DNA of 29,891 bases from JAFGJQ01 sp964586145 (GTDB taxonomy: Bacteria > Planctomycetota > Phycisphaerae > UBA1845). Shown here piece by piece: positions 1 through 8,230 of this stretch. Each line of letters opens with the position of its first letter. Position 1 is the first letter of the stretch. Below the pieces are notes generated by a model. It had not been told where the DNA came from. It made no database searches and was given only the letters and a program-made list of their open reading frames with translations. The position numbers and the translations under genes were made by a program. The stretch spans positions 1-29,891 of the forward strand of contig CAZPHH010000060.1 in NCBI GenBank assembly GCA_964586145.1, given 5' to 3'.

Positions 1-33
1 GAGAAGAGGGGTGTGTGCGGGGCGTTCGATCAA

Positions 34-290
34 CCGGCCGTAAAGGGCCGGCCTGAACACAACGCGGGGGACTCATCCTGTCCCTGCGGGACGGAAAGAA
101 GACATGGGCCGCTGCAAGCCACGAGTGCCACGTTGTGTCGCCCCGATGGGGCTCATATCGTCTGGGGCGCACGTTTCCCGCGGCTCACGCCGCTGGCTAT
201 CCCGGCGCGCGCCGGGACCCCGATGGGGCTTGGCCGGGCTATCCTCGCCCCGGCCTACGGCCGATCGACTGGCCCTCGAAGGGCCCGCCA
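34..290. repeat. Hairpin-dense intergenic repeat cluster
   Basis: No convincing gene is seen here. The stretch is a chain of short GC-rich inverted repeats: CCGGCC/GGCCGG around 34-52, GCCCC-gat-GGGGC at 140-152, a perfect 16-bp palindrome CCCGGCGCGCGCCGGG at 201-216, CCCC-gat-GGGG at 218-228 and GGCCCT-cga-AGGGCC at 271-285. All six frames are mostly open because of the high GC, which creates spurious reading frames with Arg/Pro/Gly-rich, low-complexity translations. Similar palindrome-rich intergenic modules are common in planctomycete genomes; that link is from memory and not tested. Confidence 0.6.
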
Positions 291-336
291 ACCAGAAGAA
301 ACTGGAGACCGGAACGGGTGGTCCGCGGGGCGGACC

Positions 337-411
337 CTACTGTCGATGCCCGGCCAGGTGCTCGACGAGCATGGCCTCGTAGACCCGCGCGACGGTCTTC
401 AGGTTGACCAT
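337..411 (-). other. Short coding-like remnant upstream of left edge
   Basis: A 24-codon stretch on the minus strand starts with ATG at 411 and ends in TAG at 337. Its translation begins MVNLKTVARVYEAML and has a more natural composition than the Arg/Pro-rich frames around it, so it may be the end of a decayed gene or a very small gene. It has no clear ribosome binding site. No family is recognised. Confidence 0.2.
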
Positions 412-676
412 TTTACGATCTCGTCGATTCTGGTCCGGGCCTACCGGCCGGCGAAGCCGTGTCCACGCCCGCACCGGCGCGAGTCCTTCGTCGCTTCGTA
501 CTACAAACGTGCGATTTCTTCCCGCCACGCGCAGAATTCCACGAAGCCACTGGCGCAAGCTCCGTCTCCGTCGCTTCGTCGCGGAGCCTGCCCCGGCGCG
601 GCGGGGTCGCTTGGGTTGCGGGCGCAGCCCGCGCTGCGTTTCTGGGTTTTTGCGTTTTTGCGTTTTTGCGTTTCTT
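412..676. other. Non-coding spacer after the hydantoinase gene
   Basis: No gene is supported. The stretch contains a stem GCGGGC-gca-GCCCGC near 617-631 and three tandem copies of the 8-bp unit TTTTTGCG at 647-670, directly downstream of the hydantoinase stop codon (minus strand). In the sense of transcription the latter is an A-rich tract and not a U tract, so it does not complete a standard Rho-independent terminator. Confidence 0.45.
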
Positions 677-2821
677 CTACGCGCCCAGGTCCAGCAGCAG
701 AACGCTCGCCTGGTTGCGGCTGTGGCGGGCGAGTTCCAGGCGGAGGACCTCCAGCACCTGACGGATGTCCACGAGGCCGGAGAGGTCGATGATGCGGTCG
801 GCCAGCAAAGCATAACAGCGGGGGATGGTGGCGCCGGCGTCGGAATACCGCGTGTACGTTTCCGCGAACGCTTCAAGGTCGCGCTCCGCGGCCTCGGCGG
901 TGGATTCGCGCACGTCGGCGTGGTTTGAGGCCCAGCGGATCGCGCCGGTGCGGTCCAGCGCGCGGACGGCCAGGCGACGCTCGGGGAAGAACCGCCAGAG
1001 CCGATGCACAATGCGCTGGGCCGACCAGACCTCAAACCCCGCGGCCTCGACGACGCGGCGCGGCGGGCCGGCCCCGTCGCCCAGGCTGGCCGTCACCAGG
1101 GCGCGGCGATCGTCCGCGTTCAACACTTCCGGCCGCAGGGCCTGTTCCTTGATCTCGGTGGCGCCTTCGGCGGTGGCCCGCAGCAGGTTTCGCCGCGCGT
1201 CCACCTCCACGAACACCTGGATCGTCTCGGCGGCGGCGCCCATCTTCAGCACGCTGGCGAAGGCCTCCTCGCGGATGCGGCGGATGTCCTCCTCGCCCGG
1301 CTCGATGACCGTACGTTCCACGGAGTCGCGCACCAGGGCCAGGGCCACACCGATGGCACTGATCACGTCGGCGTCCGGGACCGTTTCGTGGGGCAGGCCC
1401 ATCACGCGGGCCACGTACGGCACGACGGCCGCCGCGCCGCCGCCTCCGCCCAGCAGCCGGATAACGCCGGGGTCGAGCTTGTAATCGCGGATCAGCCCCT
1501 CCAGAACGGCCTGCGCCTTGGGGGCGGCCTTGGCCAGAATCGCGGCGGCGGCGGCGGCGCCGTCGGCCTCGCCCAGCGTCTTCGCCAGCGCGTCGAAGCC
1601 GCGGGTGATGGCGTTCCGCTCGCCCCGGGCGCAGTCCCCGTCGGGCACGAGGCCCAGGCGATTGGCGGCACACGTCGGCGTGACGGCCAGCTTCTCGCCG
1701 CCCGCGTCCACGACCAGGTACGACTCGCCGTTGTCCTGCTGCGTGGAAGCGGTCATGGCCGTGTCGCCTTTGCCGCAGAAGCTCAGGTAGCGCAGCCCGG
1801 CGATGTGGGCGCTGCGCGGACCGACCTGCTCGATTCGCCCATGCCGCTCGTAGACCATCGACCCGCCGGCCACGCCGATGGTCCGTACGTCGAGCGTGCT
1901 GACGTGCAGCTTCTGCCCGCCGACCTCGGCGCTGCGGATCGGGCAGCGGCCGTTCTTGATGGCGGAGATGTCCGTGCTCGTGCCGCCGACTTCCAGGAAC
2001 AGCCCGTCCGACACGCGGGCGTACAGCAGGGCGGCGGCCACACCGGCGGCCGGGCCGGAGAGCATGGTTAGGATCGGCCGGCGGCGCATCTCCTCGATGT
2101 CCATGACGCCGCCGTCGCTGCGCATGATCATCAGCGGGGCCCGGATGCCCGCCTGGCGCACTGCTTTTTCCGTCATGTCCGCCGTGCCGAGCATCCTGGG
2201 GATCATGCTCGCGTTGACGACGGCGGTGCGGGTCCGGATGCCCAGCCCGTGCAGGCGGCTGACGTGGTGCGTAGCCGTGGCGGGCAGGCCGCGGCGAGCG
2301 GCGATGTCGCAAACGAGCTGCTCGTGCGACGGGTCGTCCACGCTGAAGGCCTCGGCCGCCACGATGACCTCGGCGCCCTTGCGGACCAGGGTATCGATGG
2401 CCGCCTGCACCGTCTGCTCCGCAACGCGGTCGGAGTGGATGAACTCGTGGTGGGTGTGCAGGAACCTCCCCGGCGCCAGGGGGATGGGCCGGATGGCGGT
2501 CTGCCGGCGGGCCAGCCACGCTCCGGCCCCGCGAGCCATGCCCACGATGCCGACCGTGGCCACGTCCCCTTCGAGCAGCGCGTTCGTGGCCTGCGTCGTG
2601 GAGTGCGCGATCAGCATCACCTCGTCCGGGGCGATGCCGCACTGCTTGAGCAGGGCAAGCAGGCTGTCCACGACGCCGCGGGCCACGCCCTCGGCGGCGG
2701 TGTGGGTGGTGGGCACCTTGGACCGGCCGACCAGGCGCAGCGTCGCGGCGTCGACGGCGACGGCATGCGTGAACGTGCCGCCCACGTCGATGCCGATCCG
2801 GATTTTGCGCTGGTCAGGCAC
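677..2821 (-). CDS. Hydantoinase/oxoprolinase family protein (HyuA-like)
   Basis: This 714-residue protein belongs to the family of ATP-dependent hydantoinases and 5-oxoprolinases, which open cyclic amides using ATP. Visible motifs are the N-terminal phosphate-binding loop GIDVGGTFT (about residues 10-18) and a second ATPase motif GGTSTDIS (279-286). A Gly-rich LLGGGGGAA stretch lies in the C-terminal half. The usual HyuB/oxoprolinase B subunit is absent from the window, so the reaction may differ or the protein may act alone. I chose the GTG at 2821 because AAGGAG lies five bases before it and overlaps the stop of the upstream transporter; a GTG at 2827 is also possible but badly spaced. It is the last gene of a packed three-gene unit. 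Substrate unknown. Confidence 0.85.
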   Translation of the reverse strand: MPDQRKIRIGIDVGGTFTHAVAVDAATLRLVGRSKVPTTHTAAEGVARGVVDSLLALLKQCGIAPDEVMLIAHSTTQATNALLEGDVATVGIVGMARGAGAWLARRQTAIRPIPLAPGRFLHTHHEFIHSDRVAEQTVQAAIDTLVRKGAEVIVAAEAFSVDDPSHEQLVCDIAARRGLPATATHHVSRLHGLGIRTRTAVVNASMIPRMLGTADMTEKAVRQAGIRAPLMIMRSDGGVMDIEEMRRRPILTMLSGPAAGVAAALLYARVSDGLFLEVGGTSTDISAIKNGRCPIRSAEVGGQKLHVSTLDVRTIGVAGGSMVYERHGRIEQVGPRSAHIAGLRYLSFCGKGDTAMTASTQQDNGESYLVVDAGGEKLAVTPTCAANRLGLVPDGDCARGERNAITRGFDALAKTLGEADGAAAAAAILAKAAPKAQAVLEGLIRDYKLDPGVIRLLGGGGGAAAVVPYVARVMGLPHETVPDADVISAIGVALALVRDSVERTVIEPGEEDIRRIREEAFASVLKMGAAAETIQVFVEVDARRNLLRATAEGATEIKEQALRPEVLNADDRRALVTASLGDGAGPPRRVVEAAGFEVWSAQRIVHRLWRFFPERRLAVRALDRTGAIRWASNHADVRESTAEAAERDLEAFAETYTRYSDAGATIPRCYALLADRIIDLSGLVDIRQVLEVLRLELARHSRNQASVLLLDLGA

Positions 2822-2830
2822 GGCCACTCC

Positions 2831-4657
2831 TTACAAGGCTCCCACGAGCCAGAATCCGAAGATGACGATGGCCACAATCGCGCCCGCCCAGACGGGCAGC
2901 ACGGTATAGCGCAGAATCTGGTTCACCGTGACGCCCTGGAACCCGGCGATCCAGACGTTGTACGTGTTCGTCGGGTCGCACACGGCCTGCAACATGCCGG
3001 CGGCCAGGATGGCCCCGAGCACCGCGGCCGGCGGCAGGGTGGAGGTGGCCAGCAGGATGCCGGAGACGGCCAATCCCATGCCCCACACGTTCAGCGGGCC
3101 GCGATAGAGCGCCAGCGGGGCGGCGAGCGCGAAGATCGCGATGTAACTCCAGCGGGATTCGGGCACCACGCGCTGCAGCATGGGCTGGAGGTAGCCCTGC
3201 ACGGGGGCGGTCTCGATGGCGGTAATCAGGATGCCGATGCCGAGCATGAGCAGGGCCGGCGGTATGACGGTCTGGGCGCCCTCGATGAGCGAGCGTGAGA
3301 GCGTGCGTACGGCGCCGCGTCGCCGGCAGATGCACAGGTACATGTAGACAATCGACGCGATAAACGACGGGATTTCCTCGATGCCCGCGAAATAGACCAG
3401 GGCCACCGGGATGAGGGGGGCCGCCATGAGTCGCGCGGGCACGCTGCGATCCGGCGCCTCCGGCTCAACCGGGCGGGCACAGAAGCTGCTGAGCAGGCCG
3501 CGCCGCGTGCCCCAGAGGATCCAGGCCAGTCCGCAGGCGAAGTAGATAGCCACCATGGTCCATAGGATGGTATCGAGTCGGGCCGCGGGGATTCCGTAGA
3601 ACTCCAGCCACAGCCGCCGGGCCACCGGGTTCAACGTGCCGCCCATGGAGATGCCGAGCAAAAAAACGCCCGCGCCCACGATCGGGCTGAGCCCGATCGA
3701 ACGCAGAATGGGCAGGATGATCGTGCCGAGCATGATCACCGTGCCCAGGCCGCCGACGGACGTGAAGATGCCGGCCGTGACCAGAAAGACGGCCAGCGTG
3801 ATGAGGAACGGCCGCTCGCCCGCGAATTCGGCGGTCCAGTAGACCAGCCGCTCCGCGACTTTGAGATTCTTGACATACACCGCGAACATGCCGCCGAATA
3901 CGGTGGCGATGACCGCGACGTGGAGCCGCAGGCTGCCCCCGCCGAGGACGTAGATCAGCAGATAGCCCAGGTACTCAATGGCCCCGGCCGCGCGGAAGGC
4001 GGCGGTGTCCGTCTCGGGCGGCGCGGGGTAGCGCTGCGTCAACCGATTCGCATCCGCCCGGGCGCGATTCAGAATAAACGCAACGCCGTCGGTATCGGAA
4101 TCGGGGGAATCGGCCCAATCCGCGATGGGTTTGAATGCCTCGCTGATGAGGATGCCGTCGAACGCCTGGCGGAATCGGCCGGCCTGCACGTCAGACTGGC
4201 CGGGACGACCGAAGAACGACGGGTGCTCGGCCAGGGCCGCGTTTGCGTCCCGCACGAAGCGTTCATCCTCGCCCCGGAGGTCGCGCAGCGTCTGCAGGAG
4301 TTGGTTGGGGGAGGCGCCCGTAACCGATTCAAGGCGATCGAGCGTGCTTTGCAGCAACCGGGCTCGGTCGTGCAGCAGTTGGTGCTGGAGACGTCGCAGG
4401 GTCAGCCATTGAGCGAAGCGCGACGGCCTGTCCTGTTGCTCCGCGGATCGCTGGCGGCGGCCGTAATCGTCGCGCGTCTCGGTGATGACCGTCGTGGGGA
4501 CGGCCCGCGGCTGGAGCAGGTCCCCGCCGGCGGAAACGAGCAGGAAAGCGACGGCCATCAGGGGCAGGGCCAGCAGCGCGGACAAGCGCTCCAGGAACAT
4601 CAGCATGGCAAAGCCGACGAAGACGAGCACCAGCAACGTCGCGACGGCCAAGGTCAT
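2831..4657 (-). CDS. Multi-pass membrane transporter with large N-terminal loop
   Basis: This 608-residue protein has two hydrophobic helices near residues 3-45, then a hydrophilic, charged, probably helical stretch of about 170 residues, then a long series of membrane segments to the C-terminus. The later part, with Gly-rich segments such as VFLLGISMGGTLNP and repeated ILPxL motifs, resembles ion-transporter-superfamily carriers for organic anions, such as the DcuC/citrate/GntP-like group; I cannot assign an exact family. Its ATG overlaps the stop of the upstream peptidase gene (ATGA at 4654-4657), and its own stop lies nine bases before the hydantoinase start. Coupling suggests that it imports or exports the substrate or product of the hydantoinase-like enzyme. 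The long extramembrane insertion near the N-terminus is unusual for such carriers. Confidence 0.7.
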   Translation of the reverse strand: MTLAVATLLVLVFVGFAMLMFLERLSALLALPLMAVAFLLVSAGGDLLQPRAVPTTVITETRDDYGRRQRSAEQQDRPSRFAQWLTLRRLQHQLLHDRARLLQSTLDRLESVTGASPNQLLQTLRDLRGEDERFVRDANAALAEHPSFFGRPGQSDVQAGRFRQAFDGILISEAFKPIADWADSPDSDTDGVAFILNRARADANRLTQRYPAPPETDTAAFRAAGAIEYLGYLLIYVLGGGSLRLHVAVIATVFGGMFAVYVKNLKVAERLVYWTAEFAGERPFLITLAVFLVTAGIFTSVGGLGTVIMLGTIILPILRSIGLSPIVGAGVFLLGISMGGTLNPVARRLWLEFYGIPAARLDTILWTMVAIYFACGLAWILWGTRRGLLSSFCARPVEPEAPDRSVPARLMAAPLIPVALVYFAGIEEIPSFIASIVYMYLCICRRRGAVRTLSRSLIEGAQTVIPPALLMLGIGILITAIETAPVQGYLQPMLQRVVPESRWSYIAIFALAAPLALYRGPLNVWGMGLAVSGILLATSTLPPAAVLGAILAAGMLQAVCDPTNTYNVWIAGFQGVTVNQILRYTVLPVWAGAIVAIVIFGFWLVGAL

Positions 4658-5199
4658 GACCCCACCGCGCTTTCGTTCCTTTGCGGAAGGCGGACCAGGT
4701 CGCGCAGCGCGGCGGCCCAGCGGGCGATGCCCTCGGGCCCCAGCGCGTCCCGCACGGCGTTAGCAAATTCATCGGCGGCGGTTTCTTCATCGACCGGGGG
4801 AAAACGCAGAAATCCCGCGCCCTCGATCCCTGGATCCCTGGATCCCTCTCGCATGGCCTGCCCGTTTCCGCCGAAGGCGGATCGGGCGTGGCGACTCGCA
4901 TGATAGAGCTCGTGGGCGAACGTGCGGACGAGTTGTTTGTCAGGCAGATCGGGGGTCACGCCGAAAAGCTCGATGCGGCGCAGAAGGGGATCCCAAGCGC
5001 CGAGGACTTCACGGCCTCTGGCACGTAGCGACCTCGTCGAGACGCGCAGCGACACCCCGATCGCCGCGCAGAGGGCGACGGGGTCGACGCAGCGGCCGAA
5101 GGCGTCGCGCGAACCACTGCTCAAGGAGCAGTGGCACACGTGTGCAGGTTTCAATCGACAATCCGCAATTGACAACCGACAATCCCCACCATTTCGCAA
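4654..5199 (-). CDS. Small HExxH zinc-peptidase-like protein
   Basis: This protein of up to 181 residues contains RTFAHELYHASRH, a HExxH zinc site, and downstream EETAADEFANAV, which fits the third-ligand helix of ImmA/IrrE- or SprT-like mini-gluzincins. It lacks a signal peptide and is probably cytoplasmic. The start is uncertain. The first 20 codons from the ATG at 5199 are repeat-derived (CRLSIADCRL-type), and neither this ATG, nor a GTG at 5139, nor a TTG at 5124 has a good ribosome binding site. A second repeat, three GGATCCCT-like units at about 4828-4851, is translated inside the protein between the zinc motif and the third-ligand helix. The gene is translationally coupled to the transporter. 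Whether it is still functional is open. Confidence 0.6.
   Translation of the reverse strand: MRNGGDCRLSIADCRLKPAHVCHCSLSSGSRDAFGRCVDPVALCAAIGVSLRVSTRSLRARGREVLGAWDPLLRRIELFGVTPDLPDKQLVRTFAHELYHASRHARSAFGGNGQAMREGSRDPGIEGAGFLRFPPVDEETAADEFANAVRDALGPEGIARWAAALRDLVRLPQRNESAVGS
4828..4851. repeat. Tandem GGATCCCT repeat inside the peptidase gene
   Basis: The plus strand reads GATCCCTG twice and GATCCCT once in direct succession. The total length keeps the peptidase frame open, so the repeat adds residues (about GSRDPGIEG) between the HExxH helix and the downstream acidic helix. It looks like an in-frame expansion or insertion of an intergenic repeat. Confidence 0.5.
5114..5134. repeat. Perfect 9-bp inverted repeat
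   Basis: CCACTGCTC-aag-GAGCAGTGG forms a stem of nine pairs with a three-base loop. It overlaps the possible start region of the zinc-peptidase gene and would fold in its mRNA. It has the look of a dispersed intergenic hairpin and lacks a U tract. Confidence 0.55.
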
Positions 5200-5216
5200 T
5201 CCCGGCGCGCCGGGAT
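5199..5216. repeat. 18-bp perfect palindrome after GH20 gene
   Basis: ATCCCGGCGCGCCGGGAT lies 14 bases beyond the stop of the GH20 gene in its transcript direction and ends at the ATG of the peptidase frame. It is flanked on both sides by related CAATCCGCAATT-like repeats (about 5155-5232). It may slow or stop transcription, but there is no U tract. Confidence 0.45.
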
Positions 5217-5230
5217 CCGCAATTCGCGAT

Positions 5231-8107
5231 TCAGTCTTCCAGCCCCGTCACGCCCAGCACCATCAGGGACGCGGCGGCGTCGGTGGACCGCAATGTCAGA
5301 GACTGGATCGTCCGATCCGGGTGCGGGTGCGTCCAGATCATCGCCCGCAGGGCCGCGGCCTGACCGCCGGGAGAACGGCCGGTCCAGACAATCGGGGCCT
5401 CGGCGGCCGGGGCCAGATCGGTGCAGGCCAGAATGTTCCGACCGTACACGATGTCCAGAACGGCTCGCGAACCGTCTTCGTACTCGAGTTCGTAGGCGCC
5501 GACCTTCGCCTGCGCGGGGCAGGGCAGATGTGTGGCGTGGAGAATGGCCAGTCGACCGGCCTTTGCACCCACGGGCAGCGCCACGGCGACGGGCAGGTCC
5601 ATGCCGCGGGTCAGCCGGCTCCGCAGCACGATGGCGGACGGCTTCGTCGCATCGGCCGGGTCGCCCATCCGGAACGCGAGGCCGTTGAATCGCGCGGCCC
5701 CGCCCGGCACCGTCGACAGGTCGAACTCACGGCCCAGGCCGAACCAGCCCTTCGCGTCGGCGGCGGCCAGCGGGTAGTTGTACGCGCCGGCCAGGTCCAG
5801 GGTCCAGCCGGCGTGGTATCCGGGCTTCAGCGTGCTCAGGCCCATCAGGTCCAGGAAGTATGAGCCGTACGGGTACGCGTCCGGGTCCGGCGGGTTGTCC
5901 GCGTTCCAGGCGGCCTCGGCCGCGATGACGTACATGGCGTACTGCTGCATTTCCTTCTGGAAGCGGGCGGGGTCCAGCGAGTAGCCGGCCCAGGTCGTCT
6001 GGAGCAGGCCGCGGGATTTCATCGCGTGGGCGGCCTGGGCGAAGTGGACCACGTTGCCCGGGCGCGACCAGGTGGAGGCCACCGTCTCGAAGCCCTCGTC
6101 GTGAAACACCTTCAGGTTGACGTAGTTCTCCGGGGCCGTGTCCACGTAGTGCCAGTCGGCGATCCAGATGTCCTTGGGCATCTGGTCGCGGAGCGTCTTC
6201 GCGCTTTCGGCGGAGGCGGCGTGGCAGGCGTCGGGGCCTTCCCCTTCGCCCAGCAGCATGTCGCCCCACATCATGACCCGGATGCCGCGCTCCGTGAACC
6301 ACGCGTGGTGCCGGAGCGTGTCCATGGTGAACAGCTCTTCCACCGTGTACGGTTTGCTGGACTCACGGTACGGCACGCGGCCGCGGTGATGGAACTCATC
6401 GTGGCCGATGTGGAAGACTTTCGGTTTGAAAAGCTCGACCGCCTCCGCGTACACCTCGAAGATGAACTCGTAGGTTTTGGGGTTCGTGACGCAGTAGGCC
6501 CACATGGCGTCGGGATCCTCCGCCAGATCGAGGTTGTGCCCGGTCTCGAACATCCACTGGCAGTGCCCCAGCGACATGACCAGCGGGATCACCTCGATGC
6601 CCAGGGCCCGGCACGTGTCGAGGATGGCGCGGACCTCGCTCTTGGGCATGCCGTACTCGGGGTGGTGAATCTCCGGGTGCGAGTCCCACTCCGTGTACTC
6701 GGCCTGCATCACGAGCGTGTTCATCTTCAGCGGGCCGAGAATGTTTCGCAGCAGTTGGAAGTGCAGGTCCGGACCCTGGCCGCCGGTGAACAGGTGGACG
6801 CCGCGGAACGGCAGAGCGGGCCAGTCGCGGATGTCGGCGGACCGGATCAGGACCTTGCCGTCGGGCAGGCGCACGGCAAGCTGCTTGATGGTCTGGATCG
6901 CGTGACGGAGTCCGGCCTCCGTCGCGGCCTCCACGGTGATGCGGTCCGGCGTGACCCGTAGGGCGTAGCCTTCCTCGGGAAGGTCCGAGGCAACCTTCAG
7001 GGTGATGAGGGGGGCGCCCTGAGGGTCCTTGGGGTCGAACGCGATTCCGAAGCGGTCGTGGAGGAAGGTTTTCAGGTCGTTGGCGGGGGCGTCGGTGATT
7101 TGGAGATCCGACGATTCCGTGCGGACGACCGGGCCGCCAAACGACGAAGTCACTTGGAATCCGCCTTTTGCGAATGTGGCGTTCTTCGGCTTCGGGATGA
7201 GGGTGGGTGGACCGTCCAGGGGCCAGGTCTGGGCGTCCTTGTGATGAGTCAGGTTGGTCTTGCGTTTCATCGGCGCCTCATCGGTCTTTGCGGCATCGGG
7301 CAGCGGCAGATGGAAGACGATACGATACCGGATCGGCTCGCCCTTGCGGAACCGCGTGCCCATGTCCCCCAGCCAGAACAGAGGCCGGGCAGGGTCGGAC
7401 CAGCGGTTCCTGCGGTAGTCGTAGCAGACAACCGGATGCGGGCTGTCCATCTCGATCCGGATGGGGCCGATGCGGGATTCGAACTCCAGCGTGCGGAAGC
7501 CCCTGGCCAGCGTGCAGGCTTCCATCTCGCTCGAGACCGGCACCACGGGGACGATTCCCTCCTTCACGCTGCCGTCGGCCAGCGAAGCCTTGAACGGCCG
7601 GCCGATGATCAGCGCGGGGTTCAGTCCGGCGATCATCCACTGGATAAGGGCCTCGCCCTCTTCCTTGTTGAAGCGGCCTTCGAACACGCGCTCCACCCGG
7701 CCATCGCTCGTGACGGTGACCACGTCGTCGCCAATGAAACTGTCGTGCTCGCCACGATGGCTGATCGTCAGCCGCGTGCCGCCCTCCACGAGGTCCTGCC
7801 TGGCCGTGCGGACCGCCTGGCTGTCGGGTCCCAGGTAGAAGTGCGGCGCCCACGGCGGCGCAGTGATCACCATGTTGCTGCCCCCGCTGACCACGATCCC
7901 GCCGATGGATATGCCGATCCCGCGATTCCAGGGGTTCGCGGTGACCTCCACATCCCCGGCCGACAGCACGCGGGGGGCGTCCGCGGCGCGGGTGACTGGC
8001 ATGGCAACCAGGGTGAGGCAGAGGGCCATCCAAACGGGGCCGCGTGCCGTGCGTCCGCGGCCTCGAAGGCCGCCCACGGAGTCGAATTGCTGTGCAGTGC
8101 CTGGCAT
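5231..8107 (-). CDS. Secreted GH20 beta-hexosaminidase-like glycosidase
   Basis: This 958-residue protein resembles family GH20, which removes terminal N-acetylhexosamine from glycans using substrate-assisted catalysis. The GH20 signature HIGHDEF lies at residues 566-572, with D570-E571 as the expected polarising and acid residues. Before it is a domain like the GH20 N-terminal domain 2 (starting near PPTLIPKPKNATF). The roughly 300 residues preceding that and the C-terminal 200 residues are not recognised and make the protein longer than simple GH20 enzymes. A hydrophobic leader ending near VTRAADAP suggests export. I chose the ATG at 8107 because GGAGGA lies eight bases upstream; an earlier ATG at 8149 has no such support. 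It is 123 bases downstream of the GHL10 lipoprotein gene and probably co-transcribed with it. Confidence 0.85.
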   Translation of the reverse strand: MPGTAQQFDSVGGLRGRGRTARGPVWMALCLTLVAMPVTRAADAPRVLSAGDVEVTANPWNRGIGISIGGIVVSGGSNMVITAPPWAPHFYLGPDSQAVRTARQDLVEGGTRLTISHRGEHDSFIGDDVVTVTSDGRVERVFEGRFNKEEGEALIQWMIAGLNPALIIGRPFKASLADGSVKEGIVPVVPVSSEMEACTLARGFRTLEFESRIGPIRIEMDSPHPVVCYDYRRNRWSDPARPLFWLGDMGTRFRKGEPIRYRIVFHLPLPDAAKTDEAPMKRKTNLTHHKDAQTWPLDGPPTLIPKPKNATFAKGGFQVTSSFGGPVVRTESSDLQITDAPANDLKTFLHDRFGIAFDPKDPQGAPLITLKVASDLPEEGYALRVTPDRITVEAATEAGLRHAIQTIKQLAVRLPDGKVLIRSADIRDWPALPFRGVHLFTGGQGPDLHFQLLRNILGPLKMNTLVMQAEYTEWDSHPEIHHPEYGMPKSEVRAILDTCRALGIEVIPLVMSLGHCQWMFETGHNLDLAEDPDAMWAYCVTNPKTYEFIFEVYAEAVELFKPKVFHIGHDEFHHRGRVPYRESSKPYTVEELFTMDTLRHHAWFTERGIRVMMWGDMLLGEGEGPDACHAASAESAKTLRDQMPKDIWIADWHYVDTAPENYVNLKVFHDEGFETVASTWSRPGNVVHFAQAAHAMKSRGLLQTTWAGYSLDPARFQKEMQQYAMYVIAAEAAWNADNPPDPDAYPYGSYFLDLMGLSTLKPGYHAGWTLDLAGAYNYPLAAADAKGWFGLGREFDLSTVPGGAARFNGLAFRMGDPADATKPSAIVLRSRLTRGMDLPVAVALPVGAKAGRLAILHATHLPCPAQAKVGAYELEYEDGSRAVLDIVYGRNILACTDLAPAAEAPIVWTGRSPGGQAAALRAMIWTHPHPDRTIQSLTLRSTDAAASLMVLGVTGLED

Positions 8108-8230
8108 GGGGTCATTCCTCCGATGTGGAACAGGGCTTCGGAAACTCAATGATGCGGGCGACGTGCCCGCAGGGCAAGAGCGTGCCTGGCCGGGCCGGCC
8201 ACCCGGGGCGGAACGTCCACACGCCCGCGA

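Noticed and set aside
1004..2071. Long opposite-strand frames over the hydantoinase gene and similar ones over other genes
   Set aside because: They are antisense shadows in high-GC DNA; translations lack family motifs and have skewed His/Arg/Gly content.
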